A stretch of DNA of 64,000 nt from Caenimonas aquaedulcis (GTDB lineage Bacteria > Pseudomonadota > Gammaproteobacteria > Burkholderiales > Burkholderiaceae_C). Position numbers and translations under genes: made by a program. Positions 54,859-64,000 of the stretch are shown one piece after another; the first letter of the stretch is position 1; the number at the start of each line of letters is the position of its first letter. The stretch is taken from NCBI RefSeq assembly GCF_015831345.1, contig NZ_JADWYS010000001.1:940118-1004117 (forward strand), given 5' to 3'. The notes under the pieces are model-generated. The model did no database searches, was not told the DNA's origin, and was given only the letters and a program-made list of their open reading frames with translations.

Positions 54859-55101
54859 ATGATCGTTTGCGTCTGCCATCGCGTCTCCGACCGGGAAATC
54901 GCCCGCCATGCGCATGCCGGGATGGATTTCGAGGACATCCAGTTCGAGCTGGGCGTCGCGACGCAATGCGGCCAATGCGAAGGCTGTGCGCGCGAAGTGG
55001 TGGCGCAATGCAATGCGCGCCATCCGGTGGCCGCGATCCAGCTCGCGGCCTCCTTGCAGGACAGCCTCAACCGCTCCACGCAGTCCGCCGCGCAGGCCTG
55101 A
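54859..55101 (+). CDS. bfd: Bacterioferritin-associated ferredoxin Bfd
   Basis: An 80-residue [2Fe-2S] protein with the cluster cysteines C4, C6, C37 and C40 ([11 protein letters not shown] and TQCGQCEGC). Bfd docks on bacterioferritin and delivers electrons that release stored iron. Being behind a Fur box fits release under iron shortage. It is first in the bfd-tonB-exbB-exbD operon and separated from bfr by the receptor genes. Confidence 0.94.
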   Translation: MIVCVCHRVSDREIARHAHAGMDFEDIQFELGVATQCGQCEGCAREVVAQCNARHPVAAIQLAASLQDSLNRSTQSAAQA

Positions 55102-55122
55102 ACGCCCGCGCCCCGGCCCGCC

Positions 55123-55767
55123 GTGCGCACGCTCGATCGCAATGTCGTCATCACGGGGAGCGTGGTGCTCTTCCATGTGGCGGCCCTGTGGGCGCTGCAG
55201 ACCGGCTTGCTGCGGCGCGCCGTCGAGGTAGTCGTGCCGGTGGAGATGATCAGCGAGCTGTTCACGCCGCCCGCCCCCAAGGTCGAACCGCGTCCCGTCC
55301 CGCCGGAGACCGTGGCGCAGCCCGTCAAGAAGGCCGTCCGGGCGCCCGCCCCGGCGCCGTTGCCGGCAGCGATTCCCGACAGCCGACCGGCGCCGAATGC
55401 CGCGACCGGGACTTCGCAGCCAGTCCCTGCGCCCGCACCGGTCGCCGCGGCGCCTGCCGAGCCGGCGCCGGCCGCCCCCGCCAGATACGAGCCCCCGTCG
55501 AGCCAGGCGGACTATCTCAACAATCCCAAGCCAGCGTACCCGCCCCTGTCCAAACGCCTGGGCGAACAAGGCGTCGTCATGGTGCGCGTGTACATCGGCG
55601 CCGACGGCGTCCCGCAGAAAGCCGAGGTCGCGAAGTCCAGCGGCTTCGACCGGCTCGACCAGGCCGGCATCAACACCGTCATGACGTGGCGCTTCGTCCC
55701 CGGCAAGCGCGGCGGCGTGGCGGAAGCCGGGTGGTGGCAAGTCCCTATCAATTTCGTCCTGGAGTGA
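55123..55767 (+). CDS. tonB: TonB energy-transducing protein
   Basis: A 214-residue protein with one N-terminal membrane helix (about residues 8-26, [19 protein letters not shown]), a Pro/Ala/Val-rich periplasmic spacer (about 48-125) and a TonB C-terminal domain ([20 protein letters not shown] to the end). It links the inner-membrane ExbBD motor to outer-membrane receptors such as the one at 51874. The start is GTG at 55123. Same operon as bfd, exbB and exbD. Confidence 0.93.
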   Translation: MRTLDRNVVITGSVVLFHVAALWALQTGLLRRAVEVVVPVEMISELFTPPAPKVEPRPVPPETVAQPVKKAVRAPAPAPLPAAIPDSRPAPNAATGTSQPVPAPAPVAAAPAEPAPAAPARYEPPSSQADYLNNPKPAYPPLSKRLGEQGVVMVRVYIGADGVPQKAEVAKSSGFDRLDQAGINTVMTWRFVPGKRGGVAEAGWWQVPINFVLE

Positions 55768-55772
55768 ACGAC

Positions 55773-56483
55773 ATGAATTCCGAGTTCGGCCTTTACAACC
55801 TGTGGAGCCAAGGCGACATCGTCACCCGCGTGGTGGCCATCCTGCTGCTGGGCATGTCCCTCTCCACCTGGATCGTCCTCATCGTCAAGGCGCTGGACCT
55901 TCGCAAGTTCGCCGTCCAGTCGCGCTCCACCGAAAGCTTCTGGCACGCGGCGGACTTCGCGGACGGGCTCGGCAAACTGGGCAGCGACGCCGGCAACCCG
56001 TTCCGCTCACTGGCGATGGAAGGCCGCGAAGCCACCGCGCACCACCACGCGCAGCCCCAGCTCCACGATGCCTTGGGCGCCAGCGAATGGCTGACGCGCT
56101 CCCTGCGCAACTCCATCGACGAATCGACCGCCCGCCTGCAGTCCGGCCTGGCCGTGCTGGCGTCGGTGGGCTCGACCGCCCCGTTCATCGGCCTCTTCGG
56201 CACCGTGTGGGGCATCTATCACGCGCTGATTTCGATCAGCGCGGCGGGCCAGGCGACCATCGACAAGGTCGCCGGGCCGATCGGCGAGGCGCTGATCATG
56301 ACGGCCCTCGGGCTCGCGGTCGCCATTCCGGCGGTGCTCGCCTACAACGCGCTCGTGCGCGGCAACAAGGCCATCCTGAACAAGCTCAACCGGTTCGCGC
56401 ACGACCTCCACGCCTACCTGCTGACCGGCGCCCGCGTCGCGAGCGGCGAGGACCCGAAGGTCGTCCCGATGAAGCGGAGCTGA
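55773..56483 (+). CDS. exbB: ExbB proton-channel protein
   Basis: A 236-residue MotA/TolQ/ExbB protein with three membrane helices: an N-terminal one near 18-40 and two around 125-150 and 170-195. The conserved [21 protein letters not shown] and [22 protein letters not shown] segments form the proton path with ExbD. GGAG precedes the ATG, 5 bp after the tonB stop. Longer upstream frames overlap tonB and are shadows. Confidence 0.94.
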   Translation: MNSEFGLYNLWSQGDIVTRVVAILLLGMSLSTWIVLIVKALDLRKFAVQSRSTESFWHAADFADGLGKLGSDAGNPFRSLAMEGREATAHHHAQPQLHDALGASEWLTRSLRNSIDESTARLQSGLAVLASVGSTAPFIGLFGTVWGIYHALISISAAGQATIDKVAGPIGEALIMTALGLAVAIPAVLAYNALVRGNKAILNKLNRFAHDLHAYLLTGARVASGEDPKVVPMKRS

Positions 56484-56487
56484 GGCC

Positions 56488-56904
<417 letters not shown>

Positions 56905-57312
56905 TCAAAGGCCGATCGCCGCGATGCCGGCGCGGGCGATCTGCGCGTCTTCGGTCGACTTGACCCCGCTCACGCCGACGGCACCGATGCAATTGCCGTC
57001 CTTCATGATGGGAACGCCGCCTTCGAGCAGGCCCTTCAGGTCCGGGGCGCTCAGGAACGAGACGCGCCCGCCGTTGATCATGTCCTCGTAGACCTTGCTT
57101 TCGCGCCGCCCCACGGCGGCCGTGTTGGCTTTCGCCGGGGCGATGTGCGCGGAGATCGGCGGGGCGCCGTCCAGGCGCTGCAGCCAGAGGAGGTGGCCCC
57201 CGTCGTCGACGATCGCGATGCTCACCGCCCAGTGGTTCTTCAACGCCTCGGCTTCGGCGGCGGCGGCGATGGCCTTCAGGTCGGACAGTTCGAGGGCGGA
57301 ACGGGTTTTCAT
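56905..57312 (-). CDS. GlcG/HbpS family (DUF336) protein
   Basis: A 135-residue protein of the GlcG/HbpS fold. Typical stretches are AIVDDGGHLLWLQRLDGA, KANTAAVGRRES and GGVPIMKDGNCIGAVGVSG. HbpS of Streptomyces binds haem and iron, while GlcG sits in glycolate operons; which applies here is open, though the iron neighbourhood favours metal or haem. The ATG at 57312 is chosen as the family-like start over an upstream one. Confidence 0.85.
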   Translation of the reverse strand: MKTRSALELSDLKAIAAAAEAEALKNHWAVSIAIVDDGGHLLWLQRLDGAPPISAHIAPAKANTAAVGRRESKVYEDMINGGRVSFLSAPDLKGLLEGGVPIMKDGNCIGAVGVSGVKSTEDAQIARAGIAAIGL

Positions 57313-57431
57313 GGGCGGAGGTGTTGCTTTGGCGGAAAAGGGCAAGCATAACGGTTCGCCGGGGGGTGCCAAAGGGTTGAACCAACCTAGAATGCGCCCA
57401 TCTAACGCCTCACAGGCAAAGGAAACCGTCC

Positions 57432-58121
57432 ATGAACGATCAAGTCCAGACCATCGACTCCGGCTATGCGCTGCCGTCCACGGCCGAGCGTAACCGCGTC
57501 CTGCGCAACACCTATTGGCTGCTCGCGCTCAGCCTGGTTCCCACCGTGCTCGGCGCCTGGCTCGGCGTGGCCACCGGCATCGTGTCGGGCCTCGGCGGCG
57601 GCATCGGCCTCGTCGTTTTCCTCGCGGGCGCCTTCGGCTTCATGTTCGCGATCGAAAAGACCAAGAACTCCGCCGCCGGCGTGCCCGTGCTGCTCGCCTT
57701 CACGTTCTTCATGGGTCTGATGCTGTCGCGCCTGCTCATCGCGGTGCTGCACTTCAAGAACGGCTCCGGCCTGATCATGACGGCGTTCGGCGGCACCGCC
57801 GGCGTCTTCTTCGTGATGGCCACGCTCTCCAGCGTGATCAAGCGCGACCTCTCCGGCATGGGCAAGTGGCTCTTCGTCGGCGCGCTCGCCATCCTGATCG
57901 GCGGCATCATCAACGTGTTCGTCGGCTCGTCCACCGGCATGCTGGTGATCAGCGTGATGGCAATCGGCATCTTCAGCGCCTACATGCTGTACGACCTGAA
58001 GCGCATCGTCGATGGCGGCGAGACCAACTACATCTCCGCGACGCTCGCGCTCTACCTGGACATCTTCAACGTGTTCCAGAGCCTGCTGGCACTGCTGGGG
58101 ATCGTGGGCGGCGACGACTAG
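57432..58121 (+). CDS. Bax inhibitor-1/YccA family membrane protein
   Basis: A 229-residue inner-membrane protein with seven predicted helices. YWLLALSLVPTVLGAWLG near the start and the C-terminal YDLKRIVDGGETNYISATLALYLDIFNVF with its Asp residues (quoted regions are conserved BI-1 marks) identify the family. YccA in E. coli modulates the FtsH protease; calcium-leak activity is known for BsYetJ. AGGAAAC lies before the ATG. A strong terminator follows. Confidence 0.92.
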   Translation: MNDQVQTIDSGYALPSTAERNRVLRNTYWLLALSLVPTVLGAWLGVATGIVSGLGGGIGLVVFLAGAFGFMFAIEKTKNSAAGVPVLLAFTFFMGLMLSRLLIAVLHFKNGSGLIMTAFGGTAGVFFVMATLSSVIKRDLSGMGKWLFVGALAILIGGIINVFVGSSTGMLVISVMAIGIFSAYMLYDLKRIVDGGETNYISATLALYLDIFNVFQSLLALLGIVGGDD

Positions 58122-58142
58122 CCCGCTTCGCTCCAACACGGA

Positions 58143-58172
58143 ACAAGGGGCCCGTGGGCCCCTTGTCCTTTT
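58143..58172. terminator. Intrinsic terminator between yccA-like gene and rlmD
   Basis: An 11-bp stem: ACAAGGGGCCC (58143-58153) pairs with GGGCCCCTTGT (58156-58166), closing on a tight loop. CCTTTTGG follows rightward. Both convergent genes end within 25 bp, so it probably serves both, with a better U-run for the rightward transcript. Confidence 0.8.
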
Positions 58173-58177
58173 GGTTT

Positions 58178-59581
58178 TCAACTTCCCAGGTCAAACACGG
58201 CGATGCTCTCCACGTGCGCCGTATGCGGGAACATGTTGACCACCCCCGCGAAGGTGCATCGGTAGCCTGCCTGGTGCACGAGTAGGCCGGCATCGCGCGC
58301 CAGCGTCGCCGGGTTGCAGCTCACATAGACAATCCGCTGCGGCGGCTCCCAGTCGCCGCGCAGTCCGGGCTGCTGGTGCAGGTCGACCAGCGCCTTGGTC
58401 AGCGCAAAAGCGCCTTCCCGCGGGGGATCCACCAGCCAGCGCTGTGCGCGTCCATCCTTCACGAGCTGTTCCGGCGTGATCTCGAAGAGGTTGCGCGCGG
58501 CGAAAGTGGTGGGCGCAAGCGCCGGCCCTGTGCGGGATGCGGCATTCTTCGCGTAGTTTTCCCGCGAGCGCGCGACGAGCGATTCACTGCCCTCGATCCC
58601 CAGAACCTCGCCGGCCCGCGTCGCGAGCGGCAGCGTGAAGTTGCCGAGGCCGCAGAACCAGTCGATCACGCGCTCGCTGCGCTGCACGTCGAGCAGGCGC
58701 AAGGCCCGCGAGACGAGCACGCGATTGATGTGCGGATTGACCTGCGTGAAATCGGTGGGCCTGAAGGGCATGGTGATGCCGAATTCCGGGAGCGCGTAGG
58801 AAAGCTGCGGACCGTCGTCGTCGAGCAGCTTGACCGTATCCGGCCCCTTGGGCTGCAGCCACCACTGGACGCCCGGGTGCGCCGACGCGAAGGCGCGCAG
58901 CTTCGACAGGTCGCCCTCGCTGAGCGGCTCGAGGTGCCGCAGCACCAGCGCGATGACGTCATCGCCGCACGCCAGCTCGATCTGGGGGCAGGTCTCGATC
59001 GCGTCCATCGAGCCGATCAATGCGCGCAGCGGCAGCAGCAGGTCGCTGACATTGGCCGGCACGACATGGCATTCCTTGATGTCGGCCACGTAGCGGCTCT
59101 TGCGCTCGTGGAAGCCCACCAGCACCGCGCCCTTCTTGCGCACGTGCCGAACGGAGAAGCGCGCCCGCCAGCGATAGCCCCAGGTCGGCCCTTCGATGGG
59201 GCGCAGCACCGTGTCTGCCTTCACCTTGCCGAGGTGCCACAGGTTGTCTTCCAGCACGCGCTGCTTGATGGCGACCTGCGCGCCTTCGTGCAGGTGCTGC
59301 ATCTTGCAGCCGCCGCAGGCGCCTTCGTGCAGGCCGAAGTGCGGGCAGCGCGGCCGCACGCGCTGAGAGGATTCCTTGTGGATCTGGGTGAGCGAGCCCT
59401 GCTCCCAGTTGTTCTTCTTGCGGTGCACGTTGGCCGACACCAGCTCGAACGGCAGCGCACCGTCGATGAACACCACCTTGCCGTCCGGGCGCCGGGCGAC
59501 GCCCTGCGCATCCATGTCGAGGGCATCGACCGCCAGCCAGCCCTCGGGCAGGGCGGGCTTGTTTTCCACTTCGTCTGTCAT
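58178..59581 (-). CDS. rlmD: 23S rRNA (uracil-1939-C5)-methyltransferase RlmD
   Basis: A 467-residue RNA methyltransferase. The [4Fe-4S] cysteines are in [20 protein letters not shown]. The SAM site is [21 protein letters not shown] and the catalytic cysteine in [16 protein letters not shown] follow. The N-terminal TRAM-like part ([24 protein letters not shown]) binds RNA. The length and Fe-S motif fit RlmD rather than the shorter TrmA. Transcribed leftward. Confidence 0.92.
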   Translation of the reverse strand: MTDEVENKPALPEGWLAVDALDMDAQGVARRPDGKVVFIDGALPFELVSANVHRKKNNWEQGSLTQIHKESSQRVRPRCPHFGLHEGACGGCKMQHLHEGAQVAIKQRVLEDNLWHLGKVKADTVLRPIEGPTWGYRWRARFSVRHVRKKGAVLVGFHERKSRYVADIKECHVVPANVSDLLLPLRALIGSMDAIETCPQIELACGDDVIALVLRHLEPLSEGDLSKLRAFASAHPGVQWWLQPKGPDTVKLLDDDGPQLSYALPEFGITMPFRPTDFTQVNPHINRVLVSRALRLLDVQRSERVIDWFCGLGNFTLPLATRAGEVLGIEGSESLVARSRENYAKNAASRTGPALAPTTFAARNLFEITPEQLVKDGRAQRWLVDPPREGAFALTKALVDLHQQPGLRGDWEPPQRIVYVSCNPATLARDAGLLVHQAGYRCTFAGVVNMFPHTAHVESIAVFDLGS

Positions 59582-59600
59582 CCCCCGATTGTCTCAGGCG

Positions 59601-60386
59601 TCAGCGCCACGCCGCGAGGTATTCCTGCCAGTGCGGCTCCGTGGGCGCCAGGTTGCCGAGGCTCTCCTTCACGAGCGCGACTTCCTGGTCATATTCCGCC
59701 TCGGTGAGGCCGCCGCGCATCTTCTGGAAGCGGCAGTACACGAGGTAGGTGTTCATCACGTCGGTCTCGCAGTAGCGGCGGATCTCTTCGAGCTTGCCGT
59801 CCAGGAAGGCCGAATAGACCTGCGAACCGTCCATGCCCAGCTTGCCCGGAAAGCCGCACAGCTTGGCCATCGCATCGAGCGGCGCATTGGCGCGCGGCTG
59901 GTACATCGCCAGCAGGTCCATCAGGTCCAGGTGGCGCATGTGGTAGCGCGAGATGTAGTTGTTCCATTTGAACTCGCGGTCGTCGTCGCCCATGTCCCAG
60001 TACTTGTCGGCGACCACGCCGTGGCGCAGCCCGCGGTAGTGCAGCACGGGCAGGTCGAACCCGCCGCCGTTCCAGCTCACGAGCTGCGGCACGTGCTTTT
60101 CCAGCGTGTTGAAGAAGGTCTGGATCACCTTCGCCTCGCTCGCGTTGTCGCGGTCGACAAAGGAATGGACGCGCAAGCCCTCGGCATTGCGGAACACGCA
60201 GCTGATGACGAGCACGCGCTGCAGGTAGTGGGGCATGAAATCGCCCTGCCCCTTTTCCTTGCGTTCTTCGACCCAGCGCGCGTAGACCTGCGCGTCCGTC
60301 GACTCCTGCGGATCGCCCCTCAACGCGCGCAGCCCCGCGATGTCCGGAATGGATTCGATGTCAAAAACAAGGACAGGCCAACTCAT
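59601..60386 (-). CDS. 3'-5' exonuclease, PolB-like DnaQ superfamily
   Basis: A 261-residue DEDD exonuclease. Exo I is VFDIESIPD (residues 7-15), Exo II is LVSWNGGGFDLPVLHYR, and Exo III has YCETDVMNTYLVY with Asp. This is the stand-alone predicted PolB-type exonuclease common in proteobacteria. The ATG at 60386 (MSWPVLVFD) is preferred; the upstream frame reads through the REP-like repeat. It lies 19 bp ahead of rlmD in the same direction. Confidence 0.87.
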   Translation of the reverse strand: MSWPVLVFDIESIPDIAGLRALRGDPQESTDAQVYARWVEERKEKGQGDFMPHYLQRVLVISCVFRNAEGLRVHSFVDRDNASEAKVIQTFFNTLEKHVPQLVSWNGGGFDLPVLHYRGLRHGVVADKYWDMGDDDREFKWNNYISRYHMRHLDLMDLLAMYQPRANAPLDAMAKLCGFPGKLGMDGSQVYSAFLDGKLEEIRRYCETDVMNTYLVYCRFQKMRGGLTEAEYDQEVALVKESLGNLAPTEPHWQEYLAAWR

Positions 60387-60438
60387 TGAAGCGACTGTAC
60401 CAGCCGCCTCCATGAGTCGGCCTTCGGCCGTTTCAGGA

Positions 60439-60474
60439 GACCCCCAACCCCGGCCCTCCCCCTGATGGGGAGGG
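60439..60474. repeat. REP-like inverted repeat between rpoS and the exonuclease gene
   Basis: A C-rich run (ACCCCCAACCCCGG) leads into CCCTCCCC (60454-60461), a 5-nt loop CTGAT and GGGGAGGG (60467-60474). The composition and shape are those of repetitive extragenic elements frequent in this group. It lies 10 bp after the rpoS stop and could also help end rpoS transcripts. A single copy is seen in this window. Confidence 0.6.
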
Positions 60475-60483
60475 TGCACGCTC

Positions 60484-61503
60484 CTAGAAAAGAGCCTCCT
60501 TGGTCACGCCGTTGCGCGCCATGTGGCGCTTCAGCTTCGACAGCGCCTCGTTCTGGATCTGCCGTACGCGTTCGCGCGTGAGGCCCAGGCGGTCGCTCAG
60601 CACTTCCAGCGTCTCAGGCTCGCGGTCGTGCAGGCCGAAGCGGCCTTCCAGCACTTCCTTCTCGCGGCCCGACAGGGCATCGATCCAGTTGGCCAGGAGC
60701 TTCTCCACCTCGTGGTTCTGCGTGACGCCCGTGGGGTCGACCGCCAGCTCGTCGGCCATCGAGTCGCCGAGCGTGTGCTCGTCCTCGGACCGATCCACGG
60801 TGGCGTCGAGCGACTTCGGCGTCTCCGCCATCGCCAGCAGCTGCGCGACCTCGTGCACGTCGCGGCCCAGCAGCGCCGCCACGTCTTCCACGCGCACGCC
60901 CTCACCCTCGAACCCATTGCGCGCCGCGGCGAATGCGGGGTCGTTCTCCAGCGTGCGGCGCGCGCGCAGCACCTGCTGCAACTCGCGCACGACGTGAACG
61001 GGCAAGCGGATCACGCGGCCCTGGTTCATGACCGCGCGCTCGACCGACTGGCGGATCCACCAGGTCGCATAGGTGGAAAAGCGGAAACCGCGCTCCGGTT
61101 CGAACTTGTCGATCGCATGCATCAGGCCGAGGTTGCCTTCCTCGATCAGGTCCGAGAGCGGCACGCCACGTCCGAGGTAGCCCTTGGCGATGCTCACCAC
61201 GAGGCGCAGGTTGTGTTCGATCATGGACTGCCGCGCGGCGAAGTCGCCGGCGCGCGCGCGCGTCGCCGTCTGGAATTCCTCGTCGGGCGTGAAGAGCTCG
61301 GTGCGGCGCACCTCGCGCAGGTACAGCGTCAGCGTGTCGCTGGACTCGCCGGCGATCTCCGCCGGGATGTCCCGCGGGTTGAGGTCCGCCTGCGCATCCG
61401 TCTCGACGGGCACACCGTCGGGCGGCGCCTCGGGCAACGCACCCGCGCTTCCATTCGTCGCAAGCGGAGCCGCCGGTTTGGTGCTGCCGTTGCGCTTCGT
61501 CAT
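60484..61503 (-). CDS. rpoS: RNA polymerase sigma factor RpoS
   Basis: A 339-residue sigma-70 family factor. Region 1.2 ([21 protein letters not shown]), region 2 ([25 protein letters not shown] and [18 protein letters not shown]), region 3 and region 4 ([20 protein letters not shown]) are all present. A 55-residue low-complexity N-terminus precedes them, as in other betaproteobacterial RpoS. Position after nlpD confirms RpoS over the house-keeping factor. The ATG at 61503 lies 2 bp after the nlpD stop. Confidence 0.95.
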   Translation of the reverse strand: MTKRNGSTKPAAPLATNGSAGALPEAPPDGVPVETDAQADLNPRDIPAEIAGESSDTLTLYLREVRRTELFTPDEEFQTATRARAGDFAARQSMIEHNLRLVVSIAKGYLGRGVPLSDLIEEGNLGLMHAIDKFEPERGFRFSTYATWWIRQSVERAVMNQGRVIRLPVHVVRELQQVLRARRTLENDPAFAAARNGFEGEGVRVEDVAALLGRDVHEVAQLLAMAETPKSLDATVDRSEDEHTLGDSMADELAVDPTGVTQNHEVEKLLANWIDALSGREKEVLEGRFGLHDREPETLEVLSDRLGLTRERVRQIQNEALSKLKRHMARNGVTKEALF

Positions 61504-61505
61504 GG

Positions 61506-62420
61506 CTACCTCGCCGGTAGGTACCGGGCCGGGTCGACCGGCTTGCCTTGCCGCCGGATCTCGAAGTGCAGCTTCACGCGGTCGGCGTCGCTGTTGCCCA
61601 TCTCCGCGATCTTCTGGCCCTTGCGCACGGTCTGGTCTTCCTTGACCAGCAGCGTCTGGTTGTGCGCGTAGGCGGACAGGTAAGTGTTGTTGTGCTTGAG
61701 GATGATGAGGTTGCCGTATCCGCGCAACCCTGCGCCGGCATACACCACGCGCCCATCCGCCGAGGCCAGTACGGGGTCGCCCGTTTTGCCCGCGATGTCG
61801 AGGCCCTTGTTGCGCTGCTCGTCGAAGCCCGCCAGCACGGCGCCGCCCGCGGGCGTCGGCCAGGCCCAAGGCACGTCCTCCTCGCCCGCCGGCGCGGGCG
61901 TGGGCACCACGGGCGGAACGCTCGCGACGGTCGAGGACGCCGGCGCGGCAACCGGCGGCGCCACGGCCGCGGATGCGCCCGTGCGCGGGGCGCTGGAACC
62001 GGTGGCGGGCGGCACGGGAATCGATGCGCTCGGCAAGGTGTTGCTCGCGACCGGCCTCGACACCGCGACTTCGGCGGCAGCAGCGGGCGGGATGACGCGA
62101 AGCACCTGCCCCACTTCGATCACGTTGGGGTTGTCGATGCTGTTCCAGCGCGCGACATCGCGCCAGTTCTGCCCGCTGTCGAGCGCGATGCGGATCAGCG
62201 TATCGCCGGGACGCACGGTGTAGTAACCAGGCTTGCCTGCATTCTCCGAACCGGGCGCGCCTTTGGCGGGCTCCACGATCGCGGGGGCGGGGCGCACCCC
62301 GGCGCTGCGGTCTTCCACCGGTGCAGGCGCGCGGGAGCTGGAGGCACACCCCGCGAGCCATGCCGCCGCGAGTGCCGCCGTCCACATCCAACCCCTGTTG
62401 CGCATCTCCAGCATCTTCAT
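61506..62420 (-). CDS. nlpD: Lipoprotein NlpD/LppB-like, LysM and M23 peptidase domains
   Basis: A 304-residue outer-membrane lipoprotein. The lipobox is AAWLAGC with the lipidated cysteine at residue 25. A LysM domain follows ([19 protein letters not shown]), then a Pro/Ala-rich linker (about 110-180) and a C-terminal LytM/M23 domain ([48 protein letters not shown]). NlpD activates the amidase AmiC during division. Whether the zinc ligands are complete cannot be settled by eye. Located directly upstream of rpoS, as usual. Confidence 0.93.
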   Translation of the reverse strand: MKMLEMRNRGWMWTAALAAAWLAGCASSSRAPAPVEDRSAGVRPAPAIVEPAKGAPGSENAGKPGYYTVRPGDTLIRIALDSGQNWRDVARWNSIDNPNVIEVGQVLRVIPPAAAAEVAVSRPVASNTLPSASIPVPPATGSSAPRTGASAAVAPPVAAPASSTVASVPPVVPTPAPAGEEDVPWAWPTPAGGAVLAGFDEQRNKGLDIAGKTGDPVLASADGRVVYAGAGLRGYGNLIILKHNNTYLSAYAHNQTLLVKEDQTVRKGQKIAEMGNSDADRVKLHFEIRRQGKPVDPARYLPAR

Positions 62421-62427
62421 GTTTCCT

Positions 62428-63207
62428 TCAAGCGATGCCTGATTTTAGGGGGACAAAGTGCACGGCCTCAAGAACACATTGTTTCATTTCATGCGGCGTT
62501 TTCTCGAGCACGACGAGCGCCTGCTTGCCATCCGCCATCACCGTCGGCGCAACGATGCGTCCCCCGACCGCCAACTGGTCGATCCACGCCTGGGGCACCG
62601 ACTGCCCGCCCGCCGCGGCGATGATGCCCGCATAAGGCGCGCCCTTCGCATACCCCACCATGCCGTCACCGAAGAGCAGGTGGACATTGGCGAGGCGAAA
62701 CGTGCGCAGGTTCTCGCGCGCCTTGTCGTGCAGGCCCCGCAGGCGCTCGATGCTGTACACCTCGCTCGCCACGCGTGCGAGCACCGCCGCCTGGTAGCCG
62801 CAACCCGTGCCGATCTCCAGCACGCGACCGAGCCGGCCCTGCGCATCCGTGCGCCCGCCGAGCAGCAATTCGATCATCCGCGCGACGACGTTCGGCTTGG
62901 AGATCGTCTGGCCCAGGCCGATGGGCAGGCTGGTGTCTTCGTAGGCCTGCGTGATGAGCGCCGTGTCGACGAAGCGATGCCGCTCCACCGCGCCCATGGC
63001 GCCGAGAACGCGCGCGTCGGAGATGCCCTGCGCCGCGAGCTTCTCGACCATGCGCGTGCGCACCGCCTGCGAGTCGAGGCCGAGGCCGCCTGGAGGCAGG
63101 GTTCGGTCCAACGCACTGCGCGAAGGCTGCGGCGCGTTGGGGCGCGGTGCGGCACCGCGCGAGGGACCGGAGTCCAGCTTCGCCGGAAACCCGGGGCGCC
63201 GCGTCAT
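62428..63207 (-). CDS. pcm: Protein-L-isoaspartate O-methyltransferase Pcm
   Basis: A 259-residue repair methyltransferase that marks damaged aspartyl residues for repair. The SAM site is VLEIGTGCGYQAAVLA, RHRFVDTALITQAYEDTSLPIGLGQTIS spans the substrate loop, and IIAAAGGQSVPQAWIDQL the C-terminal part. There is an unusual 45-residue Pro/Arg-rich N-terminal extension before the catalytic domain. The ATG at 63207 overlaps the surE stop (ATGA), and the gene ends 7 bp before nlpD. Confidence 0.93.
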   Translation of the reverse strand: MTRRPGFPAKLDSGPSRGAAPRPNAPQPSRSALDRTLPPGGLGLDSQAVRTRMVEKLAAQGISDARVLGAMGAVERHRFVDTALITQAYEDTSLPIGLGQTISKPNVVARMIELLLGGRTDAQGRLGRVLEIGTGCGYQAAVLARVASEVYSIERLRGLHDKARENLRTFRLANVHLLFGDGMVGYAKGAPYAGIIAAAGGQSVPQAWIDQLAVGGRIVAPTVMADGKQALVVLEKTPHEMKQCVLEAVHFVPLKSGIA

Positions 63208-63968
63208 CGGCTGCCCGCCTGCTCGCGAGACAACCAGTTCCATTGGGCGAGCGCATCGTGGTCGGTGAGGTCCACCTTCAGCGGCGTCACCGAGACATGG
63301 CCTTGCGCCGTCGCATGGAAGTCCGTGCCGTCGGCGCCATCCTTCGCCGCGCCGGCGCCGCCGATCCAGTACATCGTCTCGCCGTGCGGGCTGGGCTGCG
63401 AGATCACCTTCTCCGCCGCATGACGGCGGCCGAGACGGCAGATGCGAAAGGGCTTCAGCTCTTCGTAGGGCCGGTTCGGGATGTTCACGTTCAGCAGCCA
63501 CAGCTTGCCCGCGGCGTTGTCGTCCGCGATCACCTGCTGCACGAGGTCGCGCGCCTTGCGCGCAGCGGCATCGACATGCGCCCATCCCTTCTCGGTCTGC
63601 GAGAACGCGATCGCCGGAATGCCGAAGAGATATCCCTCCATCGCAGCGCCGACGGTACCGGAATAGATGGTGTCGTCGCCCATGTTCGCGCCGTTGTTGA
63701 TGCCGCTCACCACGATGTCGGGCCGGTAGCCGAGCAGGCCGGTGAGCGCGACGTGCACGCAGTCGGCCGGCGTGCCGTTGACGTAGCGAAAGCCGTTGGC
63801 GCCCTGGTGCACGTACAGCGGCGAGTGCAAGGTGAGCGCATTGGACTTCGCGCTGTTGTTGTGCTCGGGCGCGACGACCTCGACATCGCCGAGATCCTTG
63901 ATCGCCTCGTAGAGCGCGACGAGGCCGGGCGCCTGGTAGCCGTCGTCGTTGGAAAGCAGGATTTTCAT
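63204..63968 (-). CDS. surE: 5'/3'-nucleotidase SurE
   Basis: A 254-residue metal-dependent phosphatase that removes phosphate from nucleoside monophosphates and short polyphosphates. The metal site is ILLSNDDGYQAPG (D8, D9 region), with NNSAKSNALTL, VSGINNGANMGDDTIYSGTV and LNVNIPN as other conserved parts. It starts 32 bp from the right end of the window. First gene of the surE-pcm-nlpD-rpoS operon seen in most proteobacteria. Confidence 0.96.
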   Translation of the reverse strand: MKILLSNDDGYQAPGLVALYEAIKDLGDVEVVAPEHNNSAKSNALTLHSPLYVHQGANGFRYVNGTPADCVHVALTGLLGYRPDIVVSGINNGANMGDDTIYSGTVGAAMEGYLFGIPAIAFSQTEKGWAHVDAAARKARDLVQQVIADDNAAGKLWLLNVNIPNRPYEELKPFRICRLGRRHAAEKVISQPSPHGETMYWIGGAGAAKDGADGTDFHATAQGHVSVTPLKVDLTDHDALAQWNWLSREQAGSR

Positions 63969-64000
63969 GGTGTGCGGGGGTTGAAAGATTGTAGGTGCGC

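Overview
The window is a dense, very GC-rich stretch of bacterial chromosome. The gene content and order point to a betaproteobacterium of the order Burkholderiales, most likely Comamonadaceae (Ramlibacter/Variovorax-like). Supporting signs are the surE-pcm-nlpD-rpoS and rpsF-priB-rpsR-rplI operons, the alaA-hom-thrC-mobB-moeA-moaD-moaE run, a Bug-type (TctC) binding protein and betaproteobacterial-style Fur boxes. The assignment is inferred from gene content, not from a search. No rRNA, recognisable tRNA, CRISPR array, insertion sequence or prophage was seen. No gene-free gap exceeds about 200 bp, and many neighbours overlap by a few bases.

Layout. 1-2.85 kb: the end of a DUF1444-like gene and a gspA-gspB pair. 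2.9-5.1 kb: an MFS exporter gene divergent from an AraC regulator. 5.05-15.6 kb: a complete histidine utilisation locus. hutC-hutD-hutI-hutG-hutF run leftward. hutU-hutH plus a NitT/TauT-type ABC transporter run rightward. A perfect 16-bp inverted repeat, the likely HutC operator, lies inside the hutU promoter. 15.7-20.6 kb: small unrelated genes, including two coupled disordered proteins, a Nudix hydrolase, an SDR, a 45-residue DUF3096 membrane protein missed by size cut-offs, a 1-Cys peroxiredoxin, an AcuI-like reductase and a DUF1330 protein. 20.6-26.7 kb: clpB behind a heat-shock-type promoter, then a flavin monooxygenase/Bug receptor pair divergent from a MarR regulator. 26.7-34 kb: molybdopterin genes (moaE, moaD, moeA, mobB), then thrC, a Phd/VapC-type toxin-antitoxin pair with its own operator, hom and alaA.

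34-40.5 kb: an Mth938-like gene, bcp, phoH with an upstream promoter and intrinsic terminator, dnaB with an upstream DnaA-box inverted repeat, and the S6-PriB-S18-L9 operon with a candidate S6:S18 leader. 40.6-48.2 kb: ppsA with a DUF4212/sodium-solute symporter pair and an MHS-type transporter, divergent from the PEP synthase regulator ppsR. 48.3-57.3 kb: a peroxide and iron island: ahpC, ahpF, bacterioferritin, FTR1 permease, TonB-dependent siderophore receptor, PiuC-like hydroxylase, bfd, tonB-exbB-exbD and a GlcG/HbpS-like protein, with two nearly identical Fur boxes. 57.4-64 kb: a YccA/Bax-inhibitor protein, rlmD, a 3'-5' exonuclease, a REP-like inverted repeat and the rpoS-nlpD-pcm-surE operon.

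Most of the window is core housekeeping and ordinary accessory metabolism, and I did not find a clearly new multi-gene system. The most interesting signals are non-coding: two hairpins that bury ribosome-binding sites (DUF3096 and bacterioferritin), the phoH leader/terminator, the DnaA-box repeat at dnaB, and operators placed between -35 and -10 elements. Two coupled small disordered proteins and a toxin-antitoxin pair inside the threonine genes are also worth checking.
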